Source: Alsobacter ponti (lineage in GTDB: Bacteria; Pseudomonadota; Alphaproteobacteria; Rhizobiales; Beijerinckiaceae). From it: a stretch of 64,000 nucleotides of DNA. Under the pieces are notes generated by a model. The model was not told the origin of the DNA. It saw only the letters and a list, made by a program, of their open reading frames with translations, and made no database searches. The stretch lies in assembly GCF_024294805.1 (NCBI RefSeq), contig NZ_JANCLU010000004.1:1-64000 (forward strand), read 5' to 3'. Positions 20,862 to 29,912 of the stretch are shown one piece after another (position 1 is the stretch's first letter; each line of letters begins with the position of its first letter). The translations under genes and the position numbers were made by a program.

Positions 20862-21803
20862 TTACACCGCCGCGACGGCGAGCTTGGCGCGCGACGCCTC
20901 GGCGACTAGAGACGCCACCGCGCAGGAGGCGAGCCGCGTCAGCCGCGAGTCCGCCCGGCTGGTGAGGATGATCGGCACGCGCGCGCCCAGCACGATGCCG
21001 GCGGCGTCCGCGCCCGCCAGGAAGGTGAGGCTCTTGGCGAGCATGTTGCCGGCCTCGAGGTCCGGCACGACCAGCACGTTGGCGCGCCCCGCCACGGGCG
21101 AGGCGATGTTCTTGATCTTCGCCGCGCCGAGGTCGATGGCGTTGTCGAGCGCGAGCGGCCCGTCGATGAGCCCGCCCTTGATCTGTCCCCGGTCGGCCAT
21201 CTTGCAGAGCGCCGCGGCTTCGATGGTCGACGGCACGGCGGCGTTGACGGTCTCCATCGCCGACAGGACCGCGACCCGCGCCTCCTCGATCCGCAGCGCG
21301 TGGGCGAGGTCGATGGCGTTCTGGACGATGTCGACCTTGTCCTCCAGCTTCGGCGCGATGTTCACCGCCGCGTCGGTGATGATCAGCGGCTCCGCGTGCC
21401 TGGGCACGTCCATCACGAAGCAGTGACTGATGCGCCGCGCCGTGCGCAGCCCGCTGTCGCGGCGCACCACGGCCCCCATCAGCTCGTCGGTATGGAGGCT
21501 GCCCTTCATCAGGGCCTCGGCCTCCCCGCCGCGCACGAGGGCGACCGCCTTGTCGGCGGCGTCGTGGCTGTGGGCGGCCTCGACGACGCGGAAGCGGGAC
21601 AGGTCGACGCCCAGCCGCTTCGCCACCGCGGCGATCCTGGCGGGCGGCCCGACGAGCACCGGCTCGATCAGGCCCATCTCGGCCGCCTCGACGGCGGCGG
21701 ACAGCGAGGCCTCGTCGCAGGGGTGGACGACCGCGACCTTCAGCTTCGGGAGCGCCCGCGCCGCGTCGACGAGGCGTTGATACTTCTCGTGGGCATGGTC
21801 CAT
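20862..21803 (-). CDS. pta: Phosphate acetyl/butyryltransferase
   Basis: A 313-residue single-domain phosphotransacylase of the PTA_PTB family (ALMKGSLHTDELMGAVV, FVMDVPRHAEPLIITDAAVNIAP, LEAGNMLAKSLTFLAGADAAGIVLGARVP in short segments). It exchanges CoA and phosphate on an acyl group, giving acetyl phosphate for AckA. The start at MDHAHEKYQRL (21803) is preceded by GAGG and begins just before the conserved region; an in-frame upstream extension is low-complexity and rejected. First gene of the minus-strand run, behind the AT-richer region 21950-22200. Acetyl versus longer acyl specificity is not decided. Confidence 0.9.
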   Translation of the reverse strand: MDHAHEKYQRLVDAARALPKLKVAVVHPCDEASLSAAVEAAEMGLIEPVLVGPPARIAAVAKRLGVDLSRFRVVEAAHSHDAADKAVALVRGGEAEALMKGSLHTDELMGAVVRRDSGLRTARRISHCFVMDVPRHAEPLIITDAAVNIAPKLEDKVDIVQNAIDLAHALRIEEARVAVLSAMETVNAAVPSTIEAAALCKMADRGQIKGGLIDGPLALDNAIDLGAAKIKNIASPVAGRANVLVVPDLEAGNMLAKSLTFLAGADAAGIVLGARVPIILTSRADSRLTRLASCAVASLVAEASRAKLAVAAV

Positions 21804-22048
21804 GGGTCGGCCTCTGTCTTGCGCGCCGGGTCTTTGGGCGCGGGCGTCGGCGGCGCATTGAGCGCGGTTGGCGACTTGTCCCCTCGGCCCCACCGGCTTC
21901 AGGCCGGGGCTTGAGCCGTTGTGCAGCGTCGGGGAAGCCGCCGCTTGACTTTTTACGACGATAAACTTTGCCGTTGCGCTTAAGCTGACTCGGAACGAAC
22001 ACCTTTCGATCGGCAGGTTCGCACCTAAGCTATTCAGTTGTTGGAGCA

Positions 22049-22089
22049 AAAATAGCGGATCCGCTCAGGCCGGCTTTGATCTGACGCAA
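22049..22089 (-). promoter_or_regulatory. Candidate FNR/FixK-type promoter for pta operon
   Basis: On the minus strand TTGCG-TCAG-ATCAA (22089 to 22076) matches the FNR box TTGAT-N4-ATCAA at 8 of 10 positions, with one half-site perfect. A TATTTT hexamer (22054 to 22049) lies so that, with a start near 22041, the box centre is about 41 bases upstream, the class II activator arrangement. The rest of 21804-22206 holds no gene; it is the AT-richest part of the region and separates divergent operons. The 5' untranslated leader of pta would be about 240 bases. Confidence 0.35.
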
Positions 22090-22206
22090 CGTAATAAGAA
22101 GTTTCCGCCGCTTAATTTGAAGGCGCAATTCAATTTGTGGTCGTAAAATGTCAAGCAATAGCCGAGGGGTCGTGTCGACATAGCGCAAGGAAGGGGGCTT
22201 CCTGTC

Positions 22207-22944
22207 ATGGCTTTGGACGCAAAGGGCCTGAGCGACTGGACGGAGAGGCTCGCGCCTCTCCCGGTCGACCTGCGGTTGCTGGCGAGCGCGAGCGGCGCGG
22301 AACCGGCGAGAAGCGGCGCGCTCTCCGCCAAGCTGAACGCGCTGCTCGCCATCGTCGCCGCCGTCCTGCTGCCGCCGCGCGAGGACGACGCGACCGCCCG
22401 CACGCTGTCAGCGGCGGCGGAAGCCGGCGCGACCTCCGAGGAGATCGCCGTCGTCGTGCGCATCGTGTGCTCGGCGGTCGGCAAGTCGCTGATCGCCGAG
22501 ATGACGATGCTGCGCAACGAGGCGCGCGGCGCCGGCGTCGCGGCGGAGGCCGACATCGCGTTGCCGCCCGCCACGCGCGCGAACCTGCGCCGACGTCGCC
22601 AGTGGGACGAGGACTGGGACGCGCTGGCCCTGCTGCCGCCCGACTGGTCGCGCGCGCTGATCCAGAACGAGGAGGCGATCCGCCTCGGCGGCGTGATGCC
22701 CGGCCGCACGAGCGAGCTGTTCCACATCGCCGCGCTCTCGTGCGCCCGGCCGCAGGACGAAGCGGCGATCCGTGGCCACATGGGCAGGGCTCTCGAACTC
22801 GGCGCGACCGTGCAGGAGATCTCCGAAGTCCTCCGCTTTTGCGCCCGCGAGCGCCTGCGGCGCTGCGCGGCGCGCCTCGACCGGATGGCCGCACCGCCGA
22901 AAGCCGGCCTGCGGGCCCGCAAGCCACGGGCGAAGCGGCCATGA
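22207..22944 (+). CDS. Carboxymuconolactone decarboxylase/AhpD-like protein
   Basis: A 245-residue all-helical protein with two weak repeats of the CMD/AhpD fold: about residues 38-100 (LSAKLNALLAIVAAVLL, AAEAGATSEEIAVVVRI) and 165-235 (TSELFHIAALSCARPQ, ALELGATVQEISEVLRF). No CxxC redox pair is present, so it is not a peroxidase of the AhpD kind. The function is unknown; a small-molecule-binding or lactone-acting role is possible. The ribosome site AAGGAAGG overlaps a small GGAAG-GGGG-CTTCC hairpin (22189-22202). Its stop overlaps the AraC gene start by four bases, suggesting the two work together. Confidence 0.6.
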   Translation: MALDAKGLSDWTERLAPLPVDLRLLASASGAEPARSGALSAKLNALLAIVAAVLLPPREDDATARTLSAAAEAGATSEEIAVVVRIVCSAVGKSLIAEMTMLRNEARGAGVAAEADIALPPATRANLRRRRQWDEDWDALALLPPDWSRALIQNEEAIRLGGVMPGRTSELFHIAALSCARPQDEAAIRGHMGRALELGATVQEISEVLRFCARERLRRCAARLDRMAAPPKAGLRARKPRAKRP

Positions 22945-24029
22945 ACGATCTCCGCAACGCTTCGCCGGCCGATGCCGGCGGCGGGAGTCCGAGCCGGGGG
23001 CGGAGGCCGGGCCTGTCGTCCGTTCGGGGCATGCACCGCGTCGGCGTGATGCGCCACTTCCCGGCGGTGATTTCCGAACTCGGCTTCGACCCCGACGAGG
23101 CCTGCGCCCGAGCCGGCGTCCGGCGGGACGCTCTCGACAATTCCGACAACCCAATCACGCTGGCGGCGATGGGCCGGCTGCTGTCCGCCGGGCAGGAGAT
23201 CACGGGCTGTGCGCACATCGGCCTGCTGGTCGGCATGCACGGATCCCTCGACTGCCTGGGGCTCGTCGGCGCGTACATGGCGCAGGCGCCCGACGTCGGA
23301 ACGGCGATCCACGACCTCACCGACCACCAGCATCGATACGTCCGCGGCGCGCTCCCCTACGTGCTGCCCATGGGGCAGGAGATCGTCTTCGGCTACCGGG
23401 TGCATGAGACGCCGGTGGCCGCCGTCGAGCAGATCTGCGAGGGCGCGCTGGCGCTCGCCTACAACCTGGTGCGGGAGCTCTGCGGCCTTTATCCGGTCGA
23501 GGTGCTGTTCGCCTGCGACGAGCCCCAGGACCGCCGTCCGTTCAGCCGCGCCTTCGGCGTGCCGCTGCGCTTCAACGCCGAGCTCTACGGCCTGGCCTAC
23601 CCCATCGGCGTTCTCAAGCGCCCGGTGATGGGCGCGTCGGCGGCCCGGCGGGAGGAGCTGCGCGGAGAAGTGGAGGCGTACTGGGCCGTCGACCCGCCCG
23701 ACGTCGCGTCCCGGCTGCGCCGCCATCTGGCCGTCGTCGTGCTCGGCGGCGACCAGTCGCTCAAGGCGGCGGCGGAGGCGCTGGGGCTGCATCCGCGCGT
23801 GCTCAACCGCCGGCTCAACGAGGAAGGCACCACGTTCCAGCGCGAACTCGCCGACGCCCGCTTCACGCTCGCGGGGCAGCTCCTGGCCGAAACGAACCTC
23901 AGCGCCACGGTGATCAGCGAGACGCTGGGCTACGCCGACCTCAGCGTGTTCTCGCGCGCCTTCGAGCGCTGGTCCGGGCTGCCCCCGACGCGTTGGCGCA
24001 AGCAGGCGGGAGCCCGGGAAGCGAACTGA
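22941..24029 (+). CDS. AraC family transcriptional regulator
   Basis: A 362-residue regulator: an N-terminal ligand domain of the Arabinose_bd/OruR-PchR type (about residues 45-240, with ITGCAHIGLLVGMHGSLDCL) and a C-terminal AraC helix-turn-helix pair (SLKAAAEALGLHPRVLNRRL; LSATVISETLGYADLSVFSRAF; final SGLPPTRWRK). The ATG at 22941 is inside an ATGA overlap with the CMD-like gene. It lies directly before the decarboxylase-exchanger operon in the same direction and is the obvious candidate activator for it, perhaps sensing the decarboxylase substrate (inference). Confidence 0.9.
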   Translation: MNDLRNASPADAGGGSPSRGRRPGLSSVRGMHRVGVMRHFPAVISELGFDPDEACARAGVRRDALDNSDNPITLAAMGRLLSAGQEITGCAHIGLLVGMHGSLDCLGLVGAYMAQAPDVGTAIHDLTDHQHRYVRGALPYVLPMGQEIVFGYRVHETPVAAVEQICEGALALAYNLVRELCGLYPVEVLFACDEPQDRRPFSRAFGVPLRFNAELYGLAYPIGVLKRPVMGASAARREELRGEVEAYWAVDPPDVASRLRRHLAVVVLGGDQSLKAAAEALGLHPRVLNRRLNEEGTTFQRELADARFTLAGQLLAETNLSATVISETLGYADLSVFSRAFERWSGLPPTRWRKQAGAREAN

Positions 24030-24104
24030 ACGAACGGGCGGCCGTCCGTCCGCCACACCAATCCGGCCCGCGGGACGCGGGCGCTGAATGCGGGGAGACG
24101 ATCC

Positions 24105-26798
24105 ATGTCAGAGGCCAAGCACGACCGCATCGACCAGTTCTTCATCCTGCACGCGTCCCGCGCCGACCTGTGGCGCAACGTGGAGAGCGTCGCCGCCAAA
24201 TGGAGCAACGGCACAGGCGACGCGGCGGAGGTGAAGGCCGCCGTCGCCGAGATCGCGGTGATCGAGGAGTTCCACGCGGTTCCCGGCCACGCCGCGATGC
24301 GGCAGCTGGAGCAGAAGATCGAGGCCGGCGACGCCAAGGCCGCCTGGACGCTCGCCCGCCGCATCTCCGAGATCATCCTGACCAATCGCGGCCACGGCGA
24401 AGCGATGGAGGACCTCGCCGACGAGGACTCCGCCGACATCCTGCCGGGCGCGATGGGCGGCGAGCATGGCCGGCCCTCCTTCGAGACGTTGTTCGTCACC
24501 GCCCAGCCGGCGTCGCGCTGGCCGGCGCTGTGCGAGGAGATCCGCCGGCTGCGGCGGCCCGAGGACCAGTTCGTCTACGACAGCGTCTTCGTCGGCTCGT
24601 TCGAGGACGCAGTCTGCGCCGCCATCATCAACCCGCGCATCGCCGCGGTGGTGACCGCCGACGACATGCCCTATCGCTCGCGCCACGACGCCCCGGTGCT
24701 GCGCAAGCTGCTTGACCCCGTGCTCCACTACGAGGACGGCGTCGGCTCGGGCGTCGACCTGGCGCGCGTGCTGAAGGCGCTGCGTCCCGAACTCGACCTC
24801 TATCTGCTCTCGGACCGCAACGTGGAGGCGCTCGCCGGCGACCCCAAGGCGGACTGCATCCGCCGCGTCTTCTACGCCGTCGAGGAGCCGCTGGAGACGC
24901 ACCTGTCGGTGCTGGAGGGCATCGCGGCGCGCTACGAGACGCCGTTCTTCGACAATCTCAAGAAATACGCCCAGCGGCCCATCGGCACCTTCCACGCGCT
25001 GCCGATCGCGCGCGGCAAGTCGGTGTTCAAGTCCGAGTGGATTCGCGACATGGGCGAGTTCTACGGGATCAATCTGTTCCTCGCCGAAAGCAGTGCCACC
25101 ACGGGCGGCCTCGACAGCCTGCTGGAGCCGACCGGCAACATCAAAAAGGCGCAGGAATACGCCGCGCGAGCCTTCGGGGCCGACCACGTGTTCTTCGTCA
25201 CCAACGGCACCTCGACCAGCAACAAGATGGTCGTGCAGGCGCTGATGAAGCCGGGCGACATCGCCATCGTCGACCGCAACTGCCACAAGTCTCACCACTA
25301 CGGCATGGTGCTGGGCGGCGGCCAGCCGATCTACGTCGAGGCCTTCCCGCTGACGCAGTACTCGATGTATGGCGCGGTGCCGCTGTCGGCCATCAAGCGC
25401 GCCATGCTCGACCTGAAGTCCGAAGGCCGGCTCGACAGGCTGCGCCTGATCGACCTCACCAACTGCACCTTCGACGGGCACATGTACAACACCCGCCGGG
25501 TGATGGAGGAATGCCTGGCGATCAAGCCGGACGTCATCTTCCTGTGGGACGAGGCGTGGTCCGGCTTCGCGCACTGGTCGCCCTTCCTGCGCCCGCGCAC
25601 GGCCATGGGCGCAGCCGCCGCGCTGGAGGAGTACCTGGCGAGCCCGGCCGCGCTCGACGCCTACGAGACGCAGAAGGCGGCGCTCGGCAAGCACCCGAGC
25701 GACAAGGCGCTGATGGAGACGCGCCTCGTGCCCGATCCGCGCCAGGTGCGGCTGCGCGTCTACCAGACCAACTCCACCCACAAGTCCATGTCGGCCATCC
25801 GCCAGGGCTCGATGGTGCTGGTGCGCGACGTCGACTTTCCGCACGTCGAGAGCCAGTTTCACGAGGCGGTGTTCACCCACGCCTCCACCAGCCCCAACCA
25901 GCAGCTCATCGCCAGCCTCGACGTGGCGCGCCGGCAGATGGAGCTGGAGGGCTACGGCCTGGTGATGAACGCGATCTCGATCGCCCTGAAGATCCGAGCG
26001 GCGGTCAACATGCACCCGCTCATCTCGAAATATTTCCGCATCCTTGGCGCCGACCAGATGATCCCGGCCGAATTCAGATCCTCCGGCTTCGTCGACTTCC
26101 TGAAGCCGGGGACAAACTGGGGCGACATCGCCAAGGCGATGCGCGAGGACGAGTTCTATCTCGACCCGACCCGCATGACGCTGGTCTGCGGCACGGCCGG
26201 CTTCGACGGCACGCAGTTCAAGAACCTGCTCGCCAACACCTACAGCATCCAGCTCAACAAGACCTCGCGCAACTCGGTGCTGCTGCAGTCCAACATCAAC
26301 AACACGCGCAGCGACATCGCCCACCTCATCCGCGTGCTCGTGGAGATTTCCCGGGGCATCGAGGAGAAGCTGCGCAACGGCGGCGAGAGCGCCAAGTCGG
26401 CGTTCGCGGCGCGCGTCAAGCAGCTGATGGAGGACGTGCCGGACCTGCCGAACTTCAGCCGCTTCCACGACGCGTTCCGCCGCGACGCCGGCAAGAAGAC
26501 GAGCGAAGGCGATATGCGCACGGCGTTCTTCGGCGCCTATGTCGAGGCGGAATGCGAGTACCTGCCGCTGTCGAGCCCCGACGTCGACAAGCGGCTCGCG
26601 CACGGTCCCGAGCTGGTGTCGGCCAACTTCGTCATCCCGTATCCGCCCGGCTTCCCGATCATGGTGCCCGGGCAGGTGCTGACGCGCGAGACGATCGACT
26701 TCATGCGCAAGCTCGACGTCAAGGAAATCCACGGCTACGAGGCGGCGAAGGGGCTCAAGCTCCTGCGCGCCGACGTCCTCGCCGCCAAGTCCCGCTAA
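24105..26798 (+). CDS. Orn/Lys/Arg-type PLP decarboxylase, long form
   Basis: An 897-residue fold type I group III decarboxylase. Signatures include the wing/receiver-like domain (from about residue 128), NGTSTSNKMV, DRNCHKSHHYG, FLWDEAWSGFAHW, and the PLP lysine Lys560 in TNSTHKSMSAIRQGSM. E. coli LdcI/AdiA are 715-756 residues; here about 125 extra helical residues precede the wing domain. The enzyme removes the alpha-carboxyl of a basic or related amino acid, consuming a cytoplasmic proton. The following AspT exchangers suggest substrate/product antiport and pH homeostasis. Lysine, arginine, ornithine or another amino acid cannot be told apart. Confidence 0.9.
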   Translation: MSEAKHDRIDQFFILHASRADLWRNVESVAAKWSNGTGDAAEVKAAVAEIAVIEEFHAVPGHAAMRQLEQKIEAGDAKAAWTLARRISEIILTNRGHGEAMEDLADEDSADILPGAMGGEHGRPSFETLFVTAQPASRWPALCEEIRRLRRPEDQFVYDSVFVGSFEDAVCAAIINPRIAAVVTADDMPYRSRHDAPVLRKLLDPVLHYEDGVGSGVDLARVLKALRPELDLYLLSDRNVEALAGDPKADCIRRVFYAVEEPLETHLSVLEGIAARYETPFFDNLKKYAQRPIGTFHALPIARGKSVFKSEWIRDMGEFYGINLFLAESSATTGGLDSLLEPTGNIKKAQEYAARAFGADHVFFVTNGTSTSNKMVVQALMKPGDIAIVDRNCHKSHHYGMVLGGGQPIYVEAFPLTQYSMYGAVPLSAIKRAMLDLKSEGRLDRLRLIDLTNCTFDGHMYNTRRVMEECLAIKPDVIFLWDEAWSGFAHWSPFLRPRTAMGAAAALEEYLASPAALDAYETQKAALGKHPSDKALMETRLVPDPRQVRLRVYQTNSTHKSMSAIRQGSMVLVRDVDFPHVESQFHEAVFTHASTSPNQQLIASLDVARRQMELEGYGLVMNAISIALKIRAAVNMHPLISKYFRILGADQMIPAEFRSSGFVDFLKPGTNWGDIAKAMREDEFYLDPTRMTLVCGTAGFDGTQFKNLLANTYSIQLNKTSRNSVLLQSNINNTRSDIAHLIRVLVEISRGIEEKLRNGGESAKSAFAARVKQLMEDVPDLPNFSRFHDAFRRDAGKKTSEGDMRTAFFGAYVEAECEYLPLSSPDVDKRLAHGPELVSANFVIPYPPGFPIMVPGQVLTRETIDFMRKLDVKEIHGYEAAKGLKLLRADVLAAKSR

Positions 26799-26837
26799 TC
26801 GCTCCCCGACAGCGCCGACCCAGAAGGACGTCCCCCC

Positions 26838-28538
26838 ATGGCCAGCTTCTTCCAGTTCCTCGGGGCCAACCCATTCATCCTGCTCTTCCTCACTGTCGGG
26901 CTCGCCGTTTGGCTGGGACGCCAGACGGTCGGCGGCTACGGGCTGGGCATGGTGGCGGCGGCCATCATCGTCGGCTGCGCCCTGTCCGTGATGGGCTCGG
27001 CGTTCGGGGTCAAGCTCGCCCTCGATAACTTCACCAAGTCGATGTTCTACTACCTGTTCATGTACGGCGTCGGCCTGCGGGTCGGGCCGTCCTTCGTGAA
27101 CAGCCTGGGCGGCGACGGCCTGAAGTTCACGCTGCTGGCGGTGGTGAGCTGCGTCGTGGGCCTGCTGCTGGTCGTTCTCGGCGCCAACCTGCTCGGCCTG
27201 CCGCCCGGCGCGGCGGGCGGCATGCTGGCCGGCTCGCAGACCATGTCCGCCGCGATCGGCTCGGCGGAGGAGGCGGTCAAGGCCGGCGTCGTGACGCTGC
27301 CGGCGGGCACCACGCCCGACCAGGTCTCCTCGATGATCGCCTTGTCCTACGGCATCACCTACATCTGGGGCACGGTCGGCATCATCCTCATCACCAAGTA
27401 CCTGCCGACCTGGTGGGGCATCGACGCGCGCGCCTCGGCGCGCGAGTACGAGAAGGAGCACGGCGTGGCCAGCGGCGACACGCCGACGCTCACCGGCTGG
27501 ACGCCCGCCGGGCTGCGCGCCTATCGGCTCGAGAACGCCACGTGGAACGGCGCGACCGTCGGCAAGCTGCTGGGCGAGAACCCCGAGTACCGCGTGCTCA
27601 ACGTCGTGCGCGACGGCGCGCCGCTGGCGCTGGCGGACACGCTCGTCCTCAAGCTGGGCGATGTGATCGCGCTCGGCGGCAGGCGCGAGACGATGACGGA
27701 GAAGATGGGCCTGATCGGCCCGGAGGTGTCCGACCGCGTCGCGCTCGACGTGCCGCTCGACGTCGCCGACGTTCTCGTCACCGACAAGAAGGCGCTGACG
27801 CTGACCCCCGGGGAGATGCGCAGCCTGCCGGACGTCAACCAGGTGCAGCTCGTCAAGATCGAGCGGGGCGGGGTGCCGATCCCGATCGGGCGCGACACCA
27901 GGCTCCAGCGCCTGGACATCGTCACCATCGCCGGCCTGAAGGAGGCAGTCAGCCGCGTGGGCGGGTTCTTCGGCCGCGTCGTGCGCCCGAGCACGGCCAC
28001 TGACCTGCTCACCTTGTCGGTGGGCATGGTGCTCGGCTTCCTGATCGGGGCGATCCAGTTCCCGGCCTTCGGGGCGTCGGTCGGCCTCGGCAACGCCGGC
28101 GGTCTGCTGGTGTCGGGCGTGATCGTGTCGTCGGTGGTGTCGCGCGTGCGCTTCTTCGGCAACACGCCCAACGCCGCCCGCAACATCCTCGAGGATCTCG
28201 GCCTGGTGGTCTTCGTCGCGATCGTCGGCATCAACGCCGGCAACTCGCTGCTCAGCCAGCTCACGGGCGTGCTCGCCCTCAAGATCTTCGTGGTCGGCTT
28301 CGTCGCCTGCTCGATCCCGCCGGTGATCGTGTGGATGATCGGGCTCTACGTCTTCAAGATGAACCCCGCCGTACTGATGGGCGGCGTCGCCGGCGCGCGC
28401 AGCCACTCGGGTCCCTGCCGCGAGGCGGCGGTGGAGATCCAGAGCAACGTGCCGTGGATCGGCTTCCCCGTCGCCTACGCGGTGTCGGGGGTGCTGCTGA
28501 CGGTCTTCGGCTACTTCGCCATGGTGCTCGCGCACTGA
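26838..28538 (+). CDS. AspT-family amino acid antiporter (first copy)
   Basis: A 566-residue transporter of the aspartate:alanine antiporter (AAE) family: an N-terminal membrane half (about residues 10-195), two TrkA-C/RCK_C domains (about 220-370) and a C-terminal membrane half (about 390-566). Known AspT couples amino acid import to decarboxylation-product export, building a proton motive force. Here the partner enzyme is not an aspartate decarboxylase, so the exchanged pair is unknown. The final membrane signature is diverged from its paralogue (GARSHSGPCREAAVE in place of GAGTITAALRAVQDE). RBS is weak; the gene starts 39 bases after the decarboxylase. Confidence 0.9.
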   Translation: MASFFQFLGANPFILLFLTVGLAVWLGRQTVGGYGLGMVAAAIIVGCALSVMGSAFGVKLALDNFTKSMFYYLFMYGVGLRVGPSFVNSLGGDGLKFTLLAVVSCVVGLLLVVLGANLLGLPPGAAGGMLAGSQTMSAAIGSAEEAVKAGVVTLPAGTTPDQVSSMIALSYGITYIWGTVGIILITKYLPTWWGIDARASAREYEKEHGVASGDTPTLTGWTPAGLRAYRLENATWNGATVGKLLGENPEYRVLNVVRDGAPLALADTLVLKLGDVIALGGRRETMTEKMGLIGPEVSDRVALDVPLDVADVLVTDKKALTLTPGEMRSLPDVNQVQLVKIERGGVPIPIGRDTRLQRLDIVTIAGLKEAVSRVGGFFGRVVRPSTATDLLTLSVGMVLGFLIGAIQFPAFGASVGLGNAGGLLVSGVIVSSVVSRVRFFGNTPNAARNILEDLGLVVFVAIVGINAGNSLLSQLTGVLALKIFVVGFVACSIPPVIVWMIGLYVFKMNPAVLMGGVAGARSHSGPCREAAVEIQSNVPWIGFPVAYAVSGVLLTVFGYFAMVLAH

Positions 28539-28571
28539 GGCGGGACGCGTACGGGCAAGGAGGTCTAGCCC

Positions 28572-29888
28572 ATGATATCGATCCGTTTTCTCATTCCTCG
28601 GGCGGGGCCGCTTCTGGCGGGGATGGCAGGTCTGGCGGGCGGCCTCGCGTCGTTCGCCGCGCTCGCGGCGGACCTGCCGTCCGGCAAGGCGGCGGCGGTC
28701 GAGTATGTCAGGACGTGCCCCGAACGCGGCCGGGGCTTCTTCTACATCCCGGGCTCCGACACCTGCCTGCAAATCGGCGGCCGGGTGCGCGCCGAATATC
28801 GCTACGAGGAGCCGTTCAAGCGCACCGACAACACGATCCGCTTTCGCGGCCGCGGCTACCTGTCCTTCGACAGCTACACCAACACCGAGCTCGGCGCGGT
28901 GCGCGCGACGAGCCGCATCTACGTCACCAAGGACACCGGCAGCAGCGCCAGCACCACGCTCGACTGGGCCTATATCCAGTTCGCCGGGGTGACGGCGGGG
29001 CGGCTCGAATACTCCTTCTTCGATTTCTCGCCCATCGGCGACTGGGGCTATCTCGACGCCACGGTGGTCGGGCGCGGCGCCTACCACCAGTCCATCAACG
29101 CCCTCGCCTACACGTTCAAGCCGATCCCGGAGATGCTCGCGACCATCTCGATCGAGGACTCCACGGAGCGTCAGGTCGGCCTCTACACCTACACGCCGGC
29201 CGGCAATCCGTATGACCCGGTGCAGCTCGGCTACGGCGGCCAGTCGCTGCCGGACATCGTCGGGCGGCTGGAGTACAACCCGACCTGGGGCCAGATGGTG
29301 CTGGCCGGCGCGGTGCACCAGAACCGCTTCGGCGGTCCCTACGCGGCCGGGTTCAACGGTTCGACCGGCGGCGTGGTCGACACCGAGTACGGCTACGCCG
29401 TCAACGCCGGCTTCAAGGTCAACCTGCCCATGCTGGCGCAGGGCGACGCCTTCATGGCCTCGGCGGTGTGGGCCTACGGCGCGTCCAATTACACGGGCTG
29501 GACCACGGCCGGGGCGGCGGGATCGCTCAATCCGCTGCGCACCGACGTCATCGTCCGTCCGGATACGATGGATGGCAGCCTCGCGCACAGCTACAGCCTG
29601 TCGGCGGGCCTGCGGCACTTCTGGGCGCCGGAATGGGTGCAGTCGATCTTCGCCGCCTATGGCGGGCTGAACCAGCAGGGAACGGCCTTCGACGTGCGCG
29701 CGATCACCGTCGGCACCAACGTCGCCTGGGCCCCGTCGCGCTTCGGGCTGATCGGCGCGGAGATCTACTACAGTCGCCTGATCGACCCGCCGCCGAGCGC
29801 CTATCCGTTCGTGGCCGGCGCGTACGACCTCTCCGGCCAGTCCGCCGACAACTGGGGCGGACGCGTGCGCTTCCAGCGATCCTTCTGA
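28572..29888 (+). CDS. Alphaproteobacterial porin (Porin_2/Omp2 type)
   Basis: A 438-residue outer-membrane beta-barrel. The signal peptide ends near ALAA/DLPS; the mature start DLPSGKAAAVEYVRTCPERG and the segment FFYIPGSDTCLQIGGRVRAE, with two cysteines, are diagnostic of the Hyphomicrobiales porin family. The chain ends in Phe (RFQRSF), the BAM assembly signal. It sits between two AspT genes with gaps of 33 and 24 bases, so a porin is built into this transport operon. It likely lets the amino acid and its product cross the outer membrane (inference). Confidence 0.93.
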   Translation: MISIRFLIPRAGPLLAGMAGLAGGLASFAALAADLPSGKAAAVEYVRTCPERGRGFFYIPGSDTCLQIGGRVRAEYRYEEPFKRTDNTIRFRGRGYLSFDSYTNTELGAVRATSRIYVTKDTGSSASTTLDWAYIQFAGVTAGRLEYSFFDFSPIGDWGYLDATVVGRGAYHQSINALAYTFKPIPEMLATISIEDSTERQVGLYTYTPAGNPYDPVQLGYGGQSLPDIVGRLEYNPTWGQMVLAGAVHQNRFGGPYAAGFNGSTGGVVDTEYGYAVNAGFKVNLPMLAQGDAFMASAVWAYGASNYTGWTTAGAAGSLNPLRTDVIVRPDTMDGSLAHSYSLSAGLRHFWAPEWVQSIFAAYGGLNQQGTAFDVRAITVGTNVAWAPSRFGLIGAEIYYSRLIDPPPSAYPFVAGAYDLSGQSADNWGGRVRFQRSF

Positions 29889-29912
29889 AGTTCCGGCACA
29901 AGGCGGCCCACC

